A stretch of 64,000 bases of DNA from Flagellimonas onchidii (lineage in GTDB: Bacteria; Bacteroidota; Bacteroidia; Flavobacteriales; Flavobacteriaceae). Of this stretch, positions 28,042 through 35,622 are shown piece by piece. Both the position numbers and the translations under genes were made by a program. The stretch spans positions 62,001 through 126,000 of the forward strand of contig NZ_SRXX01000011.1 in assembly GCF_004804315.1 (NCBI RefSeq), given 5' to 3'. The notes under the pieces are model-generated. The model did no database searches and had not been told where the DNA came from. It saw only the letters and a list, made by a program, of their open reading frames with translations. The stretch's first letter is position 1, and every line of letters starts with the position of its first letter.

Positions 28042-28773
28042 ATGCTCAAGTTACTTTCCTATCCTTTGACCTTTGCTTTCTTTGTTTGTTTTGGTTTGAC
28101 CTTAGTGGTTTTCCATCCCATACAATGGATATGTTTAACGATTTTTGGATACGATGCGCATAAGAAAAGTGTAAGTATTTTAAATTGGTTTCTGATGCGG
28201 TGCACCAACATCCTTGGTGTTCGCTACCAGTTTGAAAACAAACAGCATATTCCAACCAATACCCCCCTGATCATCGTCACCAACCATCAGAGCATGTACG
28301 ATATCCCACCTATTATTTGGCATATGCGAAAACACCATCCAAAATTCGTTAGCAAAAAAGAACTGGGCAAAGGCATTCCCAGCGTTTCATTTAACTTAAG
28401 ACATGGTGGCTCGGCTTTAATCAATCGAAAAGACCCGGCACAAGCGCTAGCTGAAATCGGAAAACTTGGGGACTACATTGAAAAATACAAACGAGGTGCT
28501 GTCATATTTCCCGAAGGCACGCGTAGTCGTGATGGCAAACCCAAACCTTTTAAACCTTCCGGCCTAAAAACCCTAATAAAGCACGCTCCATCCGCTCTTA
28601 TTGTCCCCATTACCATAAACAACTCATGGAAAATGCTACGCTACGGAAAATTTCCGATGGGACTAGCGGCTTATATCAGATTCAAAGTCCATCCACCCAT
28701 CAAAAATGAGGGAAACCCTGATAAGCTTGTAAAACTGGTAGAGTTTCAGGTTACCAAAGATATTATTCAATAA
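28042..28773 (+). CDS. plsC: 1-acyl-sn-glycerol-3-phosphate acyltransferase
   Basis: A 243-residue membrane-associated acyltransferase that makes phosphatidic acid. The HX4D catalytic motif is NHQSMYD (His82, Asp87); the substrate motif is FPEGTRS; a hydrophobic N-terminal segment anchors it. It is followed after one base by an HD-domain hydrolase gene, so these two are co-transcribed. Assignment to this family is secure, but flavobacteria often carry more than one copy. Confidence 0.85.
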   Translation: MLKLLSYPLTFAFFVCFGLTLVVFHPIQWICLTIFGYDAHKKSVSILNWFLMRCTNILGVRYQFENKQHIPTNTPLIIVTNHQSMYDIPPIIWHMRKHHPKFVSKKELGKGIPSVSFNLRHGGSALINRKDPAQALAEIGKLGDYIEKYKRGAVIFPEGTRSRDGKPKPFKPSGLKTLIKHAPSALIVPITINNSWKMLRYGKFPMGLAAYIRFKVHPPIKNEGNPDKLVKLVEFQVTKDIIQ

Positions 28774-28774
28774 G

Positions 28775-29425
28775 ATGGAAGAGAACAGGATTATTGAAAA
28801 GACCATAACTTTTGTAAAACACACTCTAAAAGGTGCGGAAGGTGGGCACGATTGGTTTCACACACAAAGGGTCTTCAAAAATGCGCAACGGATTGCACAG
28901 AGTGAAGAGGTAAATGTTTTGGTGGTAGCATTAGCTTCGTTGTTACATGACATTGCCGACCCAAAATTCCATAATGGAGATGAATCCGTAGGTCCCGCGG
29001 TTGCCCAGAAATTTCTTCGAAGTGAAAATGTTGGTGTTGACACCGTTGACCATGTGGTCAACATTATCAAATACATGTCCTTTAAAAATAGCTTAGAAGT
29101 GGGTCAAAAATTCAATTCCAAAGAACTTCAGGTAGTTCAAGATGCAGATAGATTGGATGCCATTGGCGCAATTGGCATTGCACGGACTTTCAATTATGGG
29201 GGTTTTAAAAATCGGGAACTATACAACCCCGAAATCACGCCTGACCTTAATATGTCTAAAGAGGAATACAAGAATTCCAATGCCCCGACCATCAATCACT
29301 TTTATGAAAAGTTGCTTCTTTTAAAAGACCAAATGAATACCGATACTGGCAGAAAACTGGCAGCGGAACGACACCAGTTTATGTTAGATTTTCTGCAACA
29401 GTTTTATAAGGAGTGGAATACGTAA
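28775..29425 (+). CDS. HD domain phosphohydrolase
   Basis: A 216-residue cytosolic protein of the HD superfamily. Metal ligands are the His of GGHDWFHTQRV, the HD pair in SLLHDIADPKF and the Asp of VVQDADRLDAIGAIG. It resembles the YedJ group of small HD hydrolases, whose substrates are probably nucleotides or phosphorylated metabolites. The gene starts two bases after the acyltransferase stop. Confidence 0.85.
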   Translation: MEENRIIEKTITFVKHTLKGAEGGHDWFHTQRVFKNAQRIAQSEEVNVLVVALASLLHDIADPKFHNGDESVGPAVAQKFLRSENVGVDTVDHVVNIIKYMSFKNSLEVGQKFNSKELQVVQDADRLDAIGAIGIARTFNYGGFKNRELYNPEITPDLNMSKEEYKNSNAPTINHFYEKLLLLKDQMNTDTGRKLAAERHQFMLDFLQQFYKEWNT

Positions 29426-29486
29426 CAACCTTCTCTCATCTATCGTTGTTTTTTGTATCTTGAATGCCATTAAAATTTCAAACCAA

Positions 29487-30911
29487 ATGCAACGAAGAAA
29501 GTTTCTGAAAAATGCTGCGGCAAGTTCTGCCGCATTTACTATTGTTCCCAGTTTTGTTCTTGGAAAAAACCATGTCCCCCCTAGTGATACCCTTTATATG
29601 GCTGCATTTGGAGCTGGTGGAAGGGGTTCCAGCGTAATCCGAGGGTTGGCAGATACGGGAAAAGTAAAGTTTGTGGCTTTTTGTGATGTGGATGACCGTA
29701 GAGCTAAACAAACCTACGAAGCATTCCCAGATGTAAAACAATACAAAGACTTTCGAAAGGTTTATAAAAAGCATTTAAAGGACATTGATGCCATTTGTGT
29801 GGCCACTCCCGATCATACACACGCAACTATTGCGCTACCATTTATGCGTGAAAAGAAACATGCTTATGTGGAAAAACCTTTGACCCATAATATCCATGAG
29901 GCGAGACTGATGACACAAGTGGCGAAAGAAAATGGTATTGTGACTCAAATGGGCAATCAAGGGGCATCTAGTGACGATAGTAGAATTGCTCGGGAATGGG
30001 TAGAGTCGGGTGTTATTGGAAATGTGCATACAATCGAATGTTGGACCAACCGCCCGGTATGGCCTCAAGGAGTTCCGATACCTACCGAAAAACAACCTAT
30101 CCCAAAAGGATTAGATTGGGACTTATGGTTAGGGCCTGCCGCTATGCGTACTTACAATGATGCTTATCTACCTTTTAAATGGAGAGGTTGGTGGGATTTT
30201 GGAACCGGAGCCTTAGGAGATATGGGTTGCCATATTATGGAAACTCCTTTCAGTGTTTTGGATTTGGGTTATCCAACTGAAGCAGAAGCCAGTTGTACAA
30301 CTGTTTGGGTAGGTGATTTTGTCGAGGCCGATTATAGCCCTTCATGTCCTCCTTCTTCAAAAATTCATTTGAAGTTCGAACATCCAACGCATGGAGATAT
30401 TCAACTAAACTGGTATGACGGTGGACTTATGCCTGACCTTCCGGATGAATTAAAGGATGGTGAAATCGTAGGCAATAGAGATGGTGGAACAATCATGTAT
30501 GGAGACAAAGGTATTCTCGTCTGTGACACCTATTCGCAGAACGCACGCCTTCTTCCTTCCGATATGATGAATCTATATAAGTCACCTGAGCCAAAATATG
30601 CCAGGGTTCCCGGAAGTATGGGCGGACATATCGCCAATTTTGTTGATGGTTGCTTGAATGGCGCTGAAACTTCTTCCAACTTTGACAAAGCAGGTCCATT
30701 AACGGAAACTGTGCTTATGGGTAACCTTGCCGTTAAAGCCTATCAATACAAAGTATTGAAGGAAGGTAAAAAAGCAGGTGACTGGGATCCCTATGAGTAT
30801 CCAGGAAGACGCAAACTGCTGTGGGATGGTGAAAACATGAAAATCACCAATTACGATAAAGCCAACGAATGGGTAAGCCGTGAGTACCGTAAGGGCTGGA
30901 AACTGTCGTAA
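29487..30911 (+). CDS. Gfo/Idh/MocA-family oxidoreductase with twin-arginine leader
   Basis: A 474-residue protein exported with its cofactor: MQRRKFLKNAAASSAAFTIV is a twin-arginine signal. The Rossmann domain starts with AAFGAGGRG, the family signature is KHAYVEKPLTHN, and the second domain includes the WRGWWDFGTGALGDMGCHIM run in two parts and MGGHIANFVDGC. Members with this leader act in the periplasm on carbohydrates, some with a tightly bound NAD(H) acting as glycoside hydrolase cofactor. The ATG at 29487 fits the leader; the upstream in-frame ATG at 29460 adds nine residues before the RR motif. Confidence 0.85.
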   Translation: MQRRKFLKNAAASSAAFTIVPSFVLGKNHVPPSDTLYMAAFGAGGRGSSVIRGLADTGKVKFVAFCDVDDRRAKQTYEAFPDVKQYKDFRKVYKKHLKDIDAICVATPDHTHATIALPFMREKKHAYVEKPLTHNIHEARLMTQVAKENGIVTQMGNQGASSDDSRIAREWVESGVIGNVHTIECWTNRPVWPQGVPIPTEKQPIPKGLDWDLWLGPAAMRTYNDAYLPFKWRGWWDFGTGALGDMGCHIMETPFSVLDLGYPTEAEASCTTVWVGDFVEADYSPSCPPSSKIHLKFEHPTHGDIQLNWYDGGLMPDLPDELKDGEIVGNRDGGTIMYGDKGILVCDTYSQNARLLPSDMMNLYKSPEPKYARVPGSMGGHIANFVDGCLNGAETSSNFDKAGPLTETVLMGNLAVKAYQYKVLKEGKKAGDWDPYEYPGRRKLLWDGENMKITNYDKANEWVSREYRKGWKLS

Positions 30912-30937
30912 CCCATTTCATAAGATAATTTAACTAA

Positions 30938-30967
30938 GGGGTCGTATTATAACTTACGACCCTTTTT
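30938..30967. terminator. Bidirectional terminator overlapping the sigma factor stop codon
   Basis: GGGTCGTA (30939-30946) pairs with TACGACCC (30955-30962), followed by T6. It ends the oxidoreductase gene on the + strand. On the - strand, the sigma factor stop codon TAA (30954-30956) lies inside the hairpin. Confidence 0.75.
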
Positions 30968-32210
30968 TGTTGGTAAGCTTTTTCTTCAAATGATTTTTTA
31001 CCAGCTCGTTATCGGTAAAGGTTATGGCTTTGTTCAAGGTTGAATTATACTCTGGACTCTCCAGTTCCAAGAGCAGCTCTGCTTTAATGGCATAATACAA
31101 TCCCGTTTTACCAAAATCTGCTTTACTTTCCAACTCATTAAGTTCCATAAGTGCTTTTTTCGCTCCATGTACTTTGGCAAAGGGAACTATTCTATTCAAA
31201 GCCAATATGGATGAATATTGCTGTTTTAATTGCAAATCATACAAGTAAAGAATACTTTTCCAATCCGTTTTTTGAAAAGATTTGGCTTCACAATGGTAAA
31301 ACGATCGTGCTGCTTCCAAATGATAATTGGAGGGCAGCCTGTCCTTCGTTCCCGAACTTTCCAGATGGTGAATTCCAATCTTTATCAATTCCCTATTGTA
31401 TTTAGACCTATCCTGAAATTCCAAGATGAGCAACTCGCCATTTTCATCTAATCGAGCATCGAATCTGGAGGCATGAAAGCACATTAAGGCTATAAGTGCC
31501 TCCAAATTTGGATGTCGACAGTATTTGTTCTCCCTTAACAACAATGCCAGTCGCAAAGCTTCATAACATATATCTTTTTTAAGCATTTGCGAACCTGTGG
31601 TAGCTGCATATCCTTCAGAAAAAAGCAAATATATTACCCTAAGTACAATGAATAATCTGGATTGGAGTCCCATCTGAACAGGAATTCTTAGAAACTGAAC
31701 TTCTTCCCGAAACTTTTTCTTTGCCCGGGTGAAAGATTTGGCCACGGTTTCCTCTTTCTTCAATAAAGCTTCGGCCAATTCTTTATTACTGAATCCACCA
31801 ATCAGTTTTAAACTCAAAATAATTTGATATTCCTCGGATAAGGAAGGGTGGCAGCATGCAAATATCATTTTCAGCTGACTATCGGAAATGGAATTGTTCA
31901 GTGAGGGCTCCGATGCAGAATCTTCACCATTTTCTTTCAATTGCCTATTATCCAACAGGTCCATTTTTTTACCCCGCCTAAGCACATCAATCAAAGCATT
32001 GTTGGCTACCCTGTACAACCAAGCTGTAGGGTTATCGGGAATTGATTTATATGCCCAAACCTGCATGGCCTTTATAAAAGTGTCTTGGGCAGCGTCCTCA
32101 ATTTGCTCTAAATGTGAAGTGCCAAACTTGTTGGTCAGTACGGCCACAATTTTTCCATACTCATTTCGAAAAAGATGGTCTATTGTTTTATTAAGATTGG
32201 TATTTGGCAT
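30954..32210 (-). CDS. ECF42-type RNA polymerase sigma factor (DUF6596 C-terminal domain)
   Basis: A 418-residue regulator, more than twice the length of a plain ECF sigma factor. It has sigma-2 (about residues 10-80, with AAQDTFIKAMQVWAY and NPTAWLYRVANNALID), sigma-4 (about 115-170, LSLKLIGGFSNKELAEALLKK), then a helical DUF6596/TPR-like extension ending with the NHLKKKLTN tail. This is the ECF42 architecture, in which the extension is required for activity and the gene is paired with a DGPF/YciI protein. Exactly such a gene (32267-32620) is directly upstream. No anti-sigma factor gene is present. Confidence 0.85.
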   Translation of the reverse strand: MPNTNLNKTIDHLFRNEYGKIVAVLTNKFGTSHLEQIEDAAQDTFIKAMQVWAYKSIPDNPTAWLYRVANNALIDVLRRGKKMDLLDNRQLKENGEDSASEPSLNNSISDSQLKMIFACCHPSLSEEYQIILSLKLIGGFSNKELAEALLKKEETVAKSFTRAKKKFREEVQFLRIPVQMGLQSRLFIVLRVIYLLFSEGYAATTGSQMLKKDICYEALRLALLLRENKYCRHPNLEALIALMCFHASRFDARLDENGELLILEFQDRSKYNRELIKIGIHHLESSGTKDRLPSNYHLEAARSFYHCEAKSFQKTDWKSILYLYDLQLKQQYSSILALNRIVPFAKVHGAKKALMELNELESKADFGKTGLYYAIKAELLLELESPEYNSTLNKAITFTDNELVKNHLKKKLTNKKGS

Positions 32211-32223
32211 ATAGTAAAAGAAA

Positions 32224-32247
32224 AAAGCCCGATTTTCATCAGGCTTT
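32224..32247 (-). terminator. Terminator between the YciI and sigma factor genes
   Basis: AAAGCCCGA and TCAGGCTTT pair imperfectly around a TTTTCA loop and are followed leftward by six T. It sits 14 bases upstream of the sigma factor ATG, so part of the YciI transcript would stop here and lower sigma factor expression. Confidence 0.6.
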
Positions 32248-32266
32248 AAGTTTTCAAATTGTTTTT

Positions 32267-32620
32267 TTAATGCCCATCCATGGAAAGGATTTCCCTTACC
32301 TCTACAAAACTTCCATCATAATCAAAAATGGGACATCCTTTAGAAAGTTCCACCGCCTCATCTATGTCTTTGGCCGAAACAATCAAATAGCCTCCTACAA
32401 CTTCAACACCTTCCGCATAAGGGCCATTGGTAACCAACTCACCTCGATTACGAACTACTTTTCCATCCTCGCCCAAGGGGAGACCATCCAAAAGTTGGCC
32501 TTTTTCTTTTAGACCTCCCATCCACTCCCCCCACACCTGCATGTGGGCTTGTTTTTCTTCTTGTGATAGTTTTGAATAGGCTTCGTCGCCACCTCTAAAT
32601 AAATACAAAAAATTGCTCAT
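32267..32620 (-). CDS. YciI/DGPF-domain protein
   Basis: A 117-residue protein of the YCII-related family (PF03795). It starts MSNFLYLFRGGDEAYSKLS, and contains the HMQVWGEWMGGLKEKGQL helix and the VGGYLIVSAKDIDEAVELSKGCPI strand-helix unit. DGPF proteins are the standard genetic partners and likely targets of ECF42 sigma factors. Its biochemical role is unknown. It precedes the sigma factor gene in the same direction, separated by a hairpin terminator. Confidence 0.85.
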   Translation of the reverse strand: MSNFLYLFRGGDEAYSKLSQEEKQAHMQVWGEWMGGLKEKGQLLDGLPLGEDGKVVRNRGELVTNGPYAEGVEVVGGYLIVSAKDIDEAVELSKGCPIFDYDGSFVEVREILSMDGH

Positions 32621-32730
32621 CGTTTTAAATTTTGTGTCCTGCTATGGACTGGTTTATCTTGTTCTGTTTATATGACGAAGACCTGAATATGGATTGGACA
32701 ATCTCTATAAATTTATTTAAAAATTTTAAA

Positions 32731-32796
32731 GTCATTTCGAATGAATGCGAGAAATCTAAGTTAAGATTTCTCAGTCACAAGCTCCTTCGAAATGAC
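32731..32796. repeat. Long imperfect palindrome of the intergenic GTCATTTCGA type
   Basis: GTCATTTCGA (32731-32740) pairs with TCGAAATGAC (32787-32796), and an inner GAGAAATCT (32749-32757) pairs with AGATTTCTC (32764-32772). This nested layout is that of the repetitive intergenic palindromes I know from flavobacterial genomes. It begins five bases after the stop of the radical SAM gene (leftward), so it may also terminate that transcript. Confidence 0.7.
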
Positions 32797-32800
32797 ATGT

Positions 32801-33874
32801 CTAAAACAATTTCATTTGTCCATCTTTATATTGTTCGTGTAAATCATAGTTCAACTTTGGGAAGCTTCGATTTTTAAAATATTTCAATCGGGCCAATCGG
32901 GCCATATCATGAATTTGCTTGGCCACATTACCCTCGCCTCTATTCCGAAGCCCGAAACGGCTGTCATTTATTGAACCTCCATGACAATCTTGAATTAGGT
33001 GCAGTACTTTTTCGGCCCTGTCAGGCATTGCTTTCTTAATCCAATCTGTGAAAATCTGACCGATTGCACCGTTTAATCGAACCACTGTAATTGCAAAGGA
33101 ATTGGCCCCATTATCCGCCGTTGCTTTTGCAAGCTTCAATAGTTCATGGCTGTTTATTCCAGGAATCATAGGTGCCAACATCGCATTTACAGGAATTTTA
33201 TTTTCTGAAAGCGTCCTAATGGTCTTTAATCTTTTTTGGATGGATGCTGTTCGTGGCTCCAATTTTCTTCTTGTTTTTTCGGAAAGCGAAGTAACGGATA
33301 TATTTACGCCAACCAGTTGATGCAGGGTAAGCTCTTTTAAAATGTCCAGATCACGTAAGATGAGTGCGTTTTTCGTAATAATCCCAACAGGATGACGGTA
33401 CTTTAAAAACACCTCCAAGCATTTTCTTGTAATTTGGAACTTTTGTTCGGCAGGTTGGTAGCAGTCTGTATTACCGGACATCACAATGGTGTGTGCCTTC
33501 CAGTTTTTGTGCTTTATTTTTTTCTCCAATAGCTCAGGAGCGGACTTTTTAACCAGAATTTTTCGTTCAAAATCCAAACCGGCACTGTAACCCCAATATT
33601 CGTGAGCATTCCTTGCATAGCAGTAAATACATCCGTGTTCACAGCCTTGATAGGGGTTCATGGAATACATCATTCCAACATCTGGGCTGTCTACCTTGTT
33701 GACAATTGTTTTAGGAAAAATAGGGATGTACTCGGTTCTATTCTTTTCCGCTTCTTCTCCCTCCAAACGGCAGAATTCCAAAAAATCCTCTCGCATTTCG
33801 TAGACATGTTGAAGAAATTTGTTAGGGGTGTTTTTTTGGGCTCCACGCCCTTTAAGTAGGTCTTTTGATTTCAT
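32801..33874 (-). CDS. PA0069-family radical SAM protein (SplB-like)
   Basis: A 357-residue radical SAM enzyme. The [4Fe-4S] motif is CEHGCIYC (C-x3-C-x2-C), followed by ARNAHEYWG; downstream are the MSGNTDCYQPAE and NISVTSLSEKTRRKLEPRTA segments of the PA0069 family. Spore photoproduct lyases are relatives, but the function of this family is unknown; nothing suggests sporulation. The gene is monocistronic, followed by the palindrome at 32731-32796. Confidence 0.85.
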   Translation of the reverse strand: MKSKDLLKGRGAQKNTPNKFLQHVYEMREDFLEFCRLEGEEAEKNRTEYIPIFPKTIVNKVDSPDVGMMYSMNPYQGCEHGCIYCYARNAHEYWGYSAGLDFERKILVKKSAPELLEKKIKHKNWKAHTIVMSGNTDCYQPAEQKFQITRKCLEVFLKYRHPVGIITKNALILRDLDILKELTLHQLVGVNISVTSLSEKTRRKLEPRTASIQKRLKTIRTLSENKIPVNAMLAPMIPGINSHELLKLAKATADNGANSFAITVVRLNGAIGQIFTDWIKKAMPDRAEKVLHLIQDCHGGSINDSRFGLRNRGEGNVAKQIHDMARLARLKYFKNRSFPKLNYDLHEQYKDGQMKLF

Positions 33875-34175
33875 TTAAATGGATTTATTCCAAAAATATG
33901 GAAATAATCCATTTATTTAATAATCAATTATCAACAGCCAAAGGAAAAATTTGTGAGATGAATCTGGTTATTTTAGGGATACTACGTTAGGACACGAATT
34001 GCACTAATTTCTCGAATACTCAATGTATTATCCCTTCCGTAATGGTATAAAGTGCTATGCCGCCTTCGTTTGACCTTTTCTTCGCTAAAGCTTCGGAAAG
34101 GGAAGGAACCAAAAACAAAGAGCCCCTTTTATTAGGGCTCTCCGTTAATATAACAACCTAAAAAATCTATGAAAA
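33875..34175. other. 301-base intergenic region
   Basis: It holds the promoter of the radical SAM gene (AT-rich near 33875-33960), an imperfect CTTCG...CGGAAG-type inverted repeat around 34061-34105, and the terminator of the collagen-like gene (34119-34141). No ORF or RNA gene was recognised. Confidence 0.6.
34119..34141 (-). terminator. Terminator of the collagen-like lipoprotein gene
   Basis: AGAGCCC and GGGCTCT form the stem, with an A/T-rich loop, and the leftward tail is T-rich (TTGTTTTTGG). It lies about 35 bases after the stop codon. Confidence 0.75.
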
Positions 34176-35021
34176 TTAATCTTTATAGCCAAAATAAGCG
34201 GCTACCTCGTTGTAATTGTCAGGATTTACACCGGCAGCCTTTAGTTGATCCATTAGAGCCTGTTGCCCTCCCTTGCCGGAGGCCTGATCTGGATTGACCT
34301 TTATGGCAAAATATCGTAGCACCTCATAGTCTCCCTCGGCAACAACATGAAAACTATTATTATCAGAATTATAGAATGTAACTGTAATAATTGGGGCATC
34401 TTGATCTTGAAACGACAATCTTGTATAAATACTCCCATCTATTGGACCAGGAATAGCAATCCATCTGTCAGGAAAATCATCATTCTTTATATAAACTTGA
34501 TATGCATAATCTGATAACGGCAGTACATTATCTGGCATTTGAGTAGAAAAACGAAAACCACTAAAATCTCCTGGAATAGGAACATCAACACGAGTCACGT
34601 TGGCGTTACCCTCTTGTCCTTGGCAGTCCAATACATCCACTACATTGTCAAAATTCAGGTCTTCGTTGTTTTTTTGGCCATGGGCAATAGTTCCAATGCC
34701 ATCGCCATTAAGATCCCAGCAGGCTATGCCATCTTCACCATCTGTTCCATCATCTCCGTCATCTCCGTGGCAGTCCAAGGCATCTACGACACCATCATCG
34801 TTAACGTCCTCATCTGTTACGCTACCGTCGATATCGGCACTTCCGTTTCCGTTCAAGTCCCAACAGGCTATTCCATCTTCACCGGATTTGCCTGGGTCTC
34901 CATGTTTACCTGGGTCTCCCTGTTCTCCTTGAATGCCTTGCTCACCTTGGGCTCCCTTTTCCCCATTTTCTCCTTTGGAGCAAGAGGCAAAAATTAGGGA
35001 AAGGGACATGCAGCCCAACAA
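34176..35021 (-). CDS. Lipoprotein with collagen-like Gly-X-Y segment and calcium-motif repeats
   Basis: At least 281 residues. The hydrophobic leader (LLLGCMSLSLIFASC) ends in a lipobox Cys. Next come about ten Gly-X-Y triplets (GAQGEQGIQGEQGDPG), then two similar modules, each with GIACWDLNG, a DxNxDG-like calcium motif (DVNDDGVVDALD, DLNFDNVVDVLD) and a GDDG-type spacer. The C-terminal domain (about 150-281) is unrecognised. No ATG begins the frame: TTG at 35021 is in the middle of the leader, and the in-frame leader continues upstream (TLKRF). An ATG at 35074 is one base out of frame. A one-base frameshift is the likely reason. Confidence 0.65.
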   Translation of the reverse strand: MLGCMSLSLIFASCSKGENGEKGAQGEQGIQGEQGDPGKHGDPGKSGEDGIACWDLNGNGSADIDGSVTDEDVNDDGVVDALDCHGDDGDDGTDGEDGIACWDLNGDGIGTIAHGQKNNEDLNFDNVVDVLDCQGQEGNANVTRVDVPIPGDFSGFRFSTQMPDNVLPLSDYAYQVYIKNDDFPDRWIAIPGPIDGSIYTRLSFQDQDAPIITVTFYNSDNNSFHVVAEGDYEVLRYFAIKVNPDQASGKGGQQALMDQLKAAGVNPDNYNEVAAYFGYKD

Positions 35022-35200
35022 TAAAAATCTTTTCAGGGTTTTACGCTCGATGGCGCTACTTTTGCTTGTTTCATGGTATTTAGTATTTAAAAGTGAATAC
35101 CGCTAAGTTAGCCTGCCAATGTATGGGCTGTTGCTACCAATTGACGGATGCCCCATTTGGGTTGATGGATGGGGGATTTTGGTCAACGGTGGTTGGAAAT

Positions 35201-35224
35201 CAGAGGTCGGAGGTCAGAGGTCTG
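35201..35224. repeat. Short GAGGTC direct repeats
   Basis: Three units (CAGAGGTC, GGAGGTC, AGAGGTC) follow each other without spacer, with further degenerate copies (TAGAGGTTAGAG) about 25 bases later. They resemble low-complexity intergenic repeats rather than an iteron array. Confidence 0.5.
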
Positions 35225-35454
35225 ATGTTCATTGCTGGTTGGCTGTGGTTAGAGGTTAGAGTCTGGTTTTAAATTGTTCGATTATTAGATTATTGCTAGT
35301 TCTTTCGCTGAGGTTCAGGACTAAGGGTGGAGGGTGAAAGGATGGAGGAAAATTGAAGGATTCGTGGTATGGGTTAACAAAAATGGACTCAAATTCAATA
35401 CAGGCACGTTTACCCTGTCTTACCATGCTCGACACAGAATCCAAAAAGAGTGGG

Positions 35455-35531
35455 ATTCCTGCTTTCCCTTCGACTACCTGTCCTCCGTACAAGACTTCGG
35501 AAGGAGGATGCTCAGGGTGACGCGCAGGAAT
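35455..35531. repeat. Intergenic palindrome of the CACCCTGAGC/GTCGAAGGG type
   Basis: ATTCCTGC (35455-35462) pairs with GCAGGAAT (35524-35531), and an inner TCCTCCG/CGG..GGAGGA pairing lies between. The - strand reads GTCACCCTGAGC ... GTCGAAGGG, a recognisable repeat of many bacterial intergenic regions. Confidence 0.6.
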
Positions 35532-35589
35532 GAAAAGCAGAAGAAATGCCATGTAGCAATGGAGATACCTTCCTGTCAGTAGAATTGAA

Positions 35590-35609
35590 TTCTCCTTTTT
35601 TAAGGAGAA
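35590..35609 (-). terminator. Hairpin downstream of the 35623-37176 gene
   Basis: TTCTCCTT pairs with AAGGAGAA around a four-T loop, 14 bases after the leftward stop codon. There is no T run after the stem, so termination would be weak. Confidence 0.4.
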
Positions 35610-35622
35610 AGGAATCTGCGTT

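Larger units (their letters stand above)
35022..35622. other. About 600-base intergenic region rich in short repeats
   Basis: Besides the leader and promoter of the collagen-like gene (up to about 35110), this stretch contains GAGGTC direct repeats (35201-35224), a CACCCTGAGC-type palindrome (35455-35531) and a hairpin (35590-35609). Reading frames across it (for example 35256-35552 on the - strand) have low-complexity composition and no recognisable domain, so I consider it non-coding. Confidence 0.6.

Noticed and set aside
35256..35552. 98-codon leftward reading frame
   Set aside because: It lies over repeat elements, has a low-complexity Pro/Phe-rich translation and no recognisable start context or domain.
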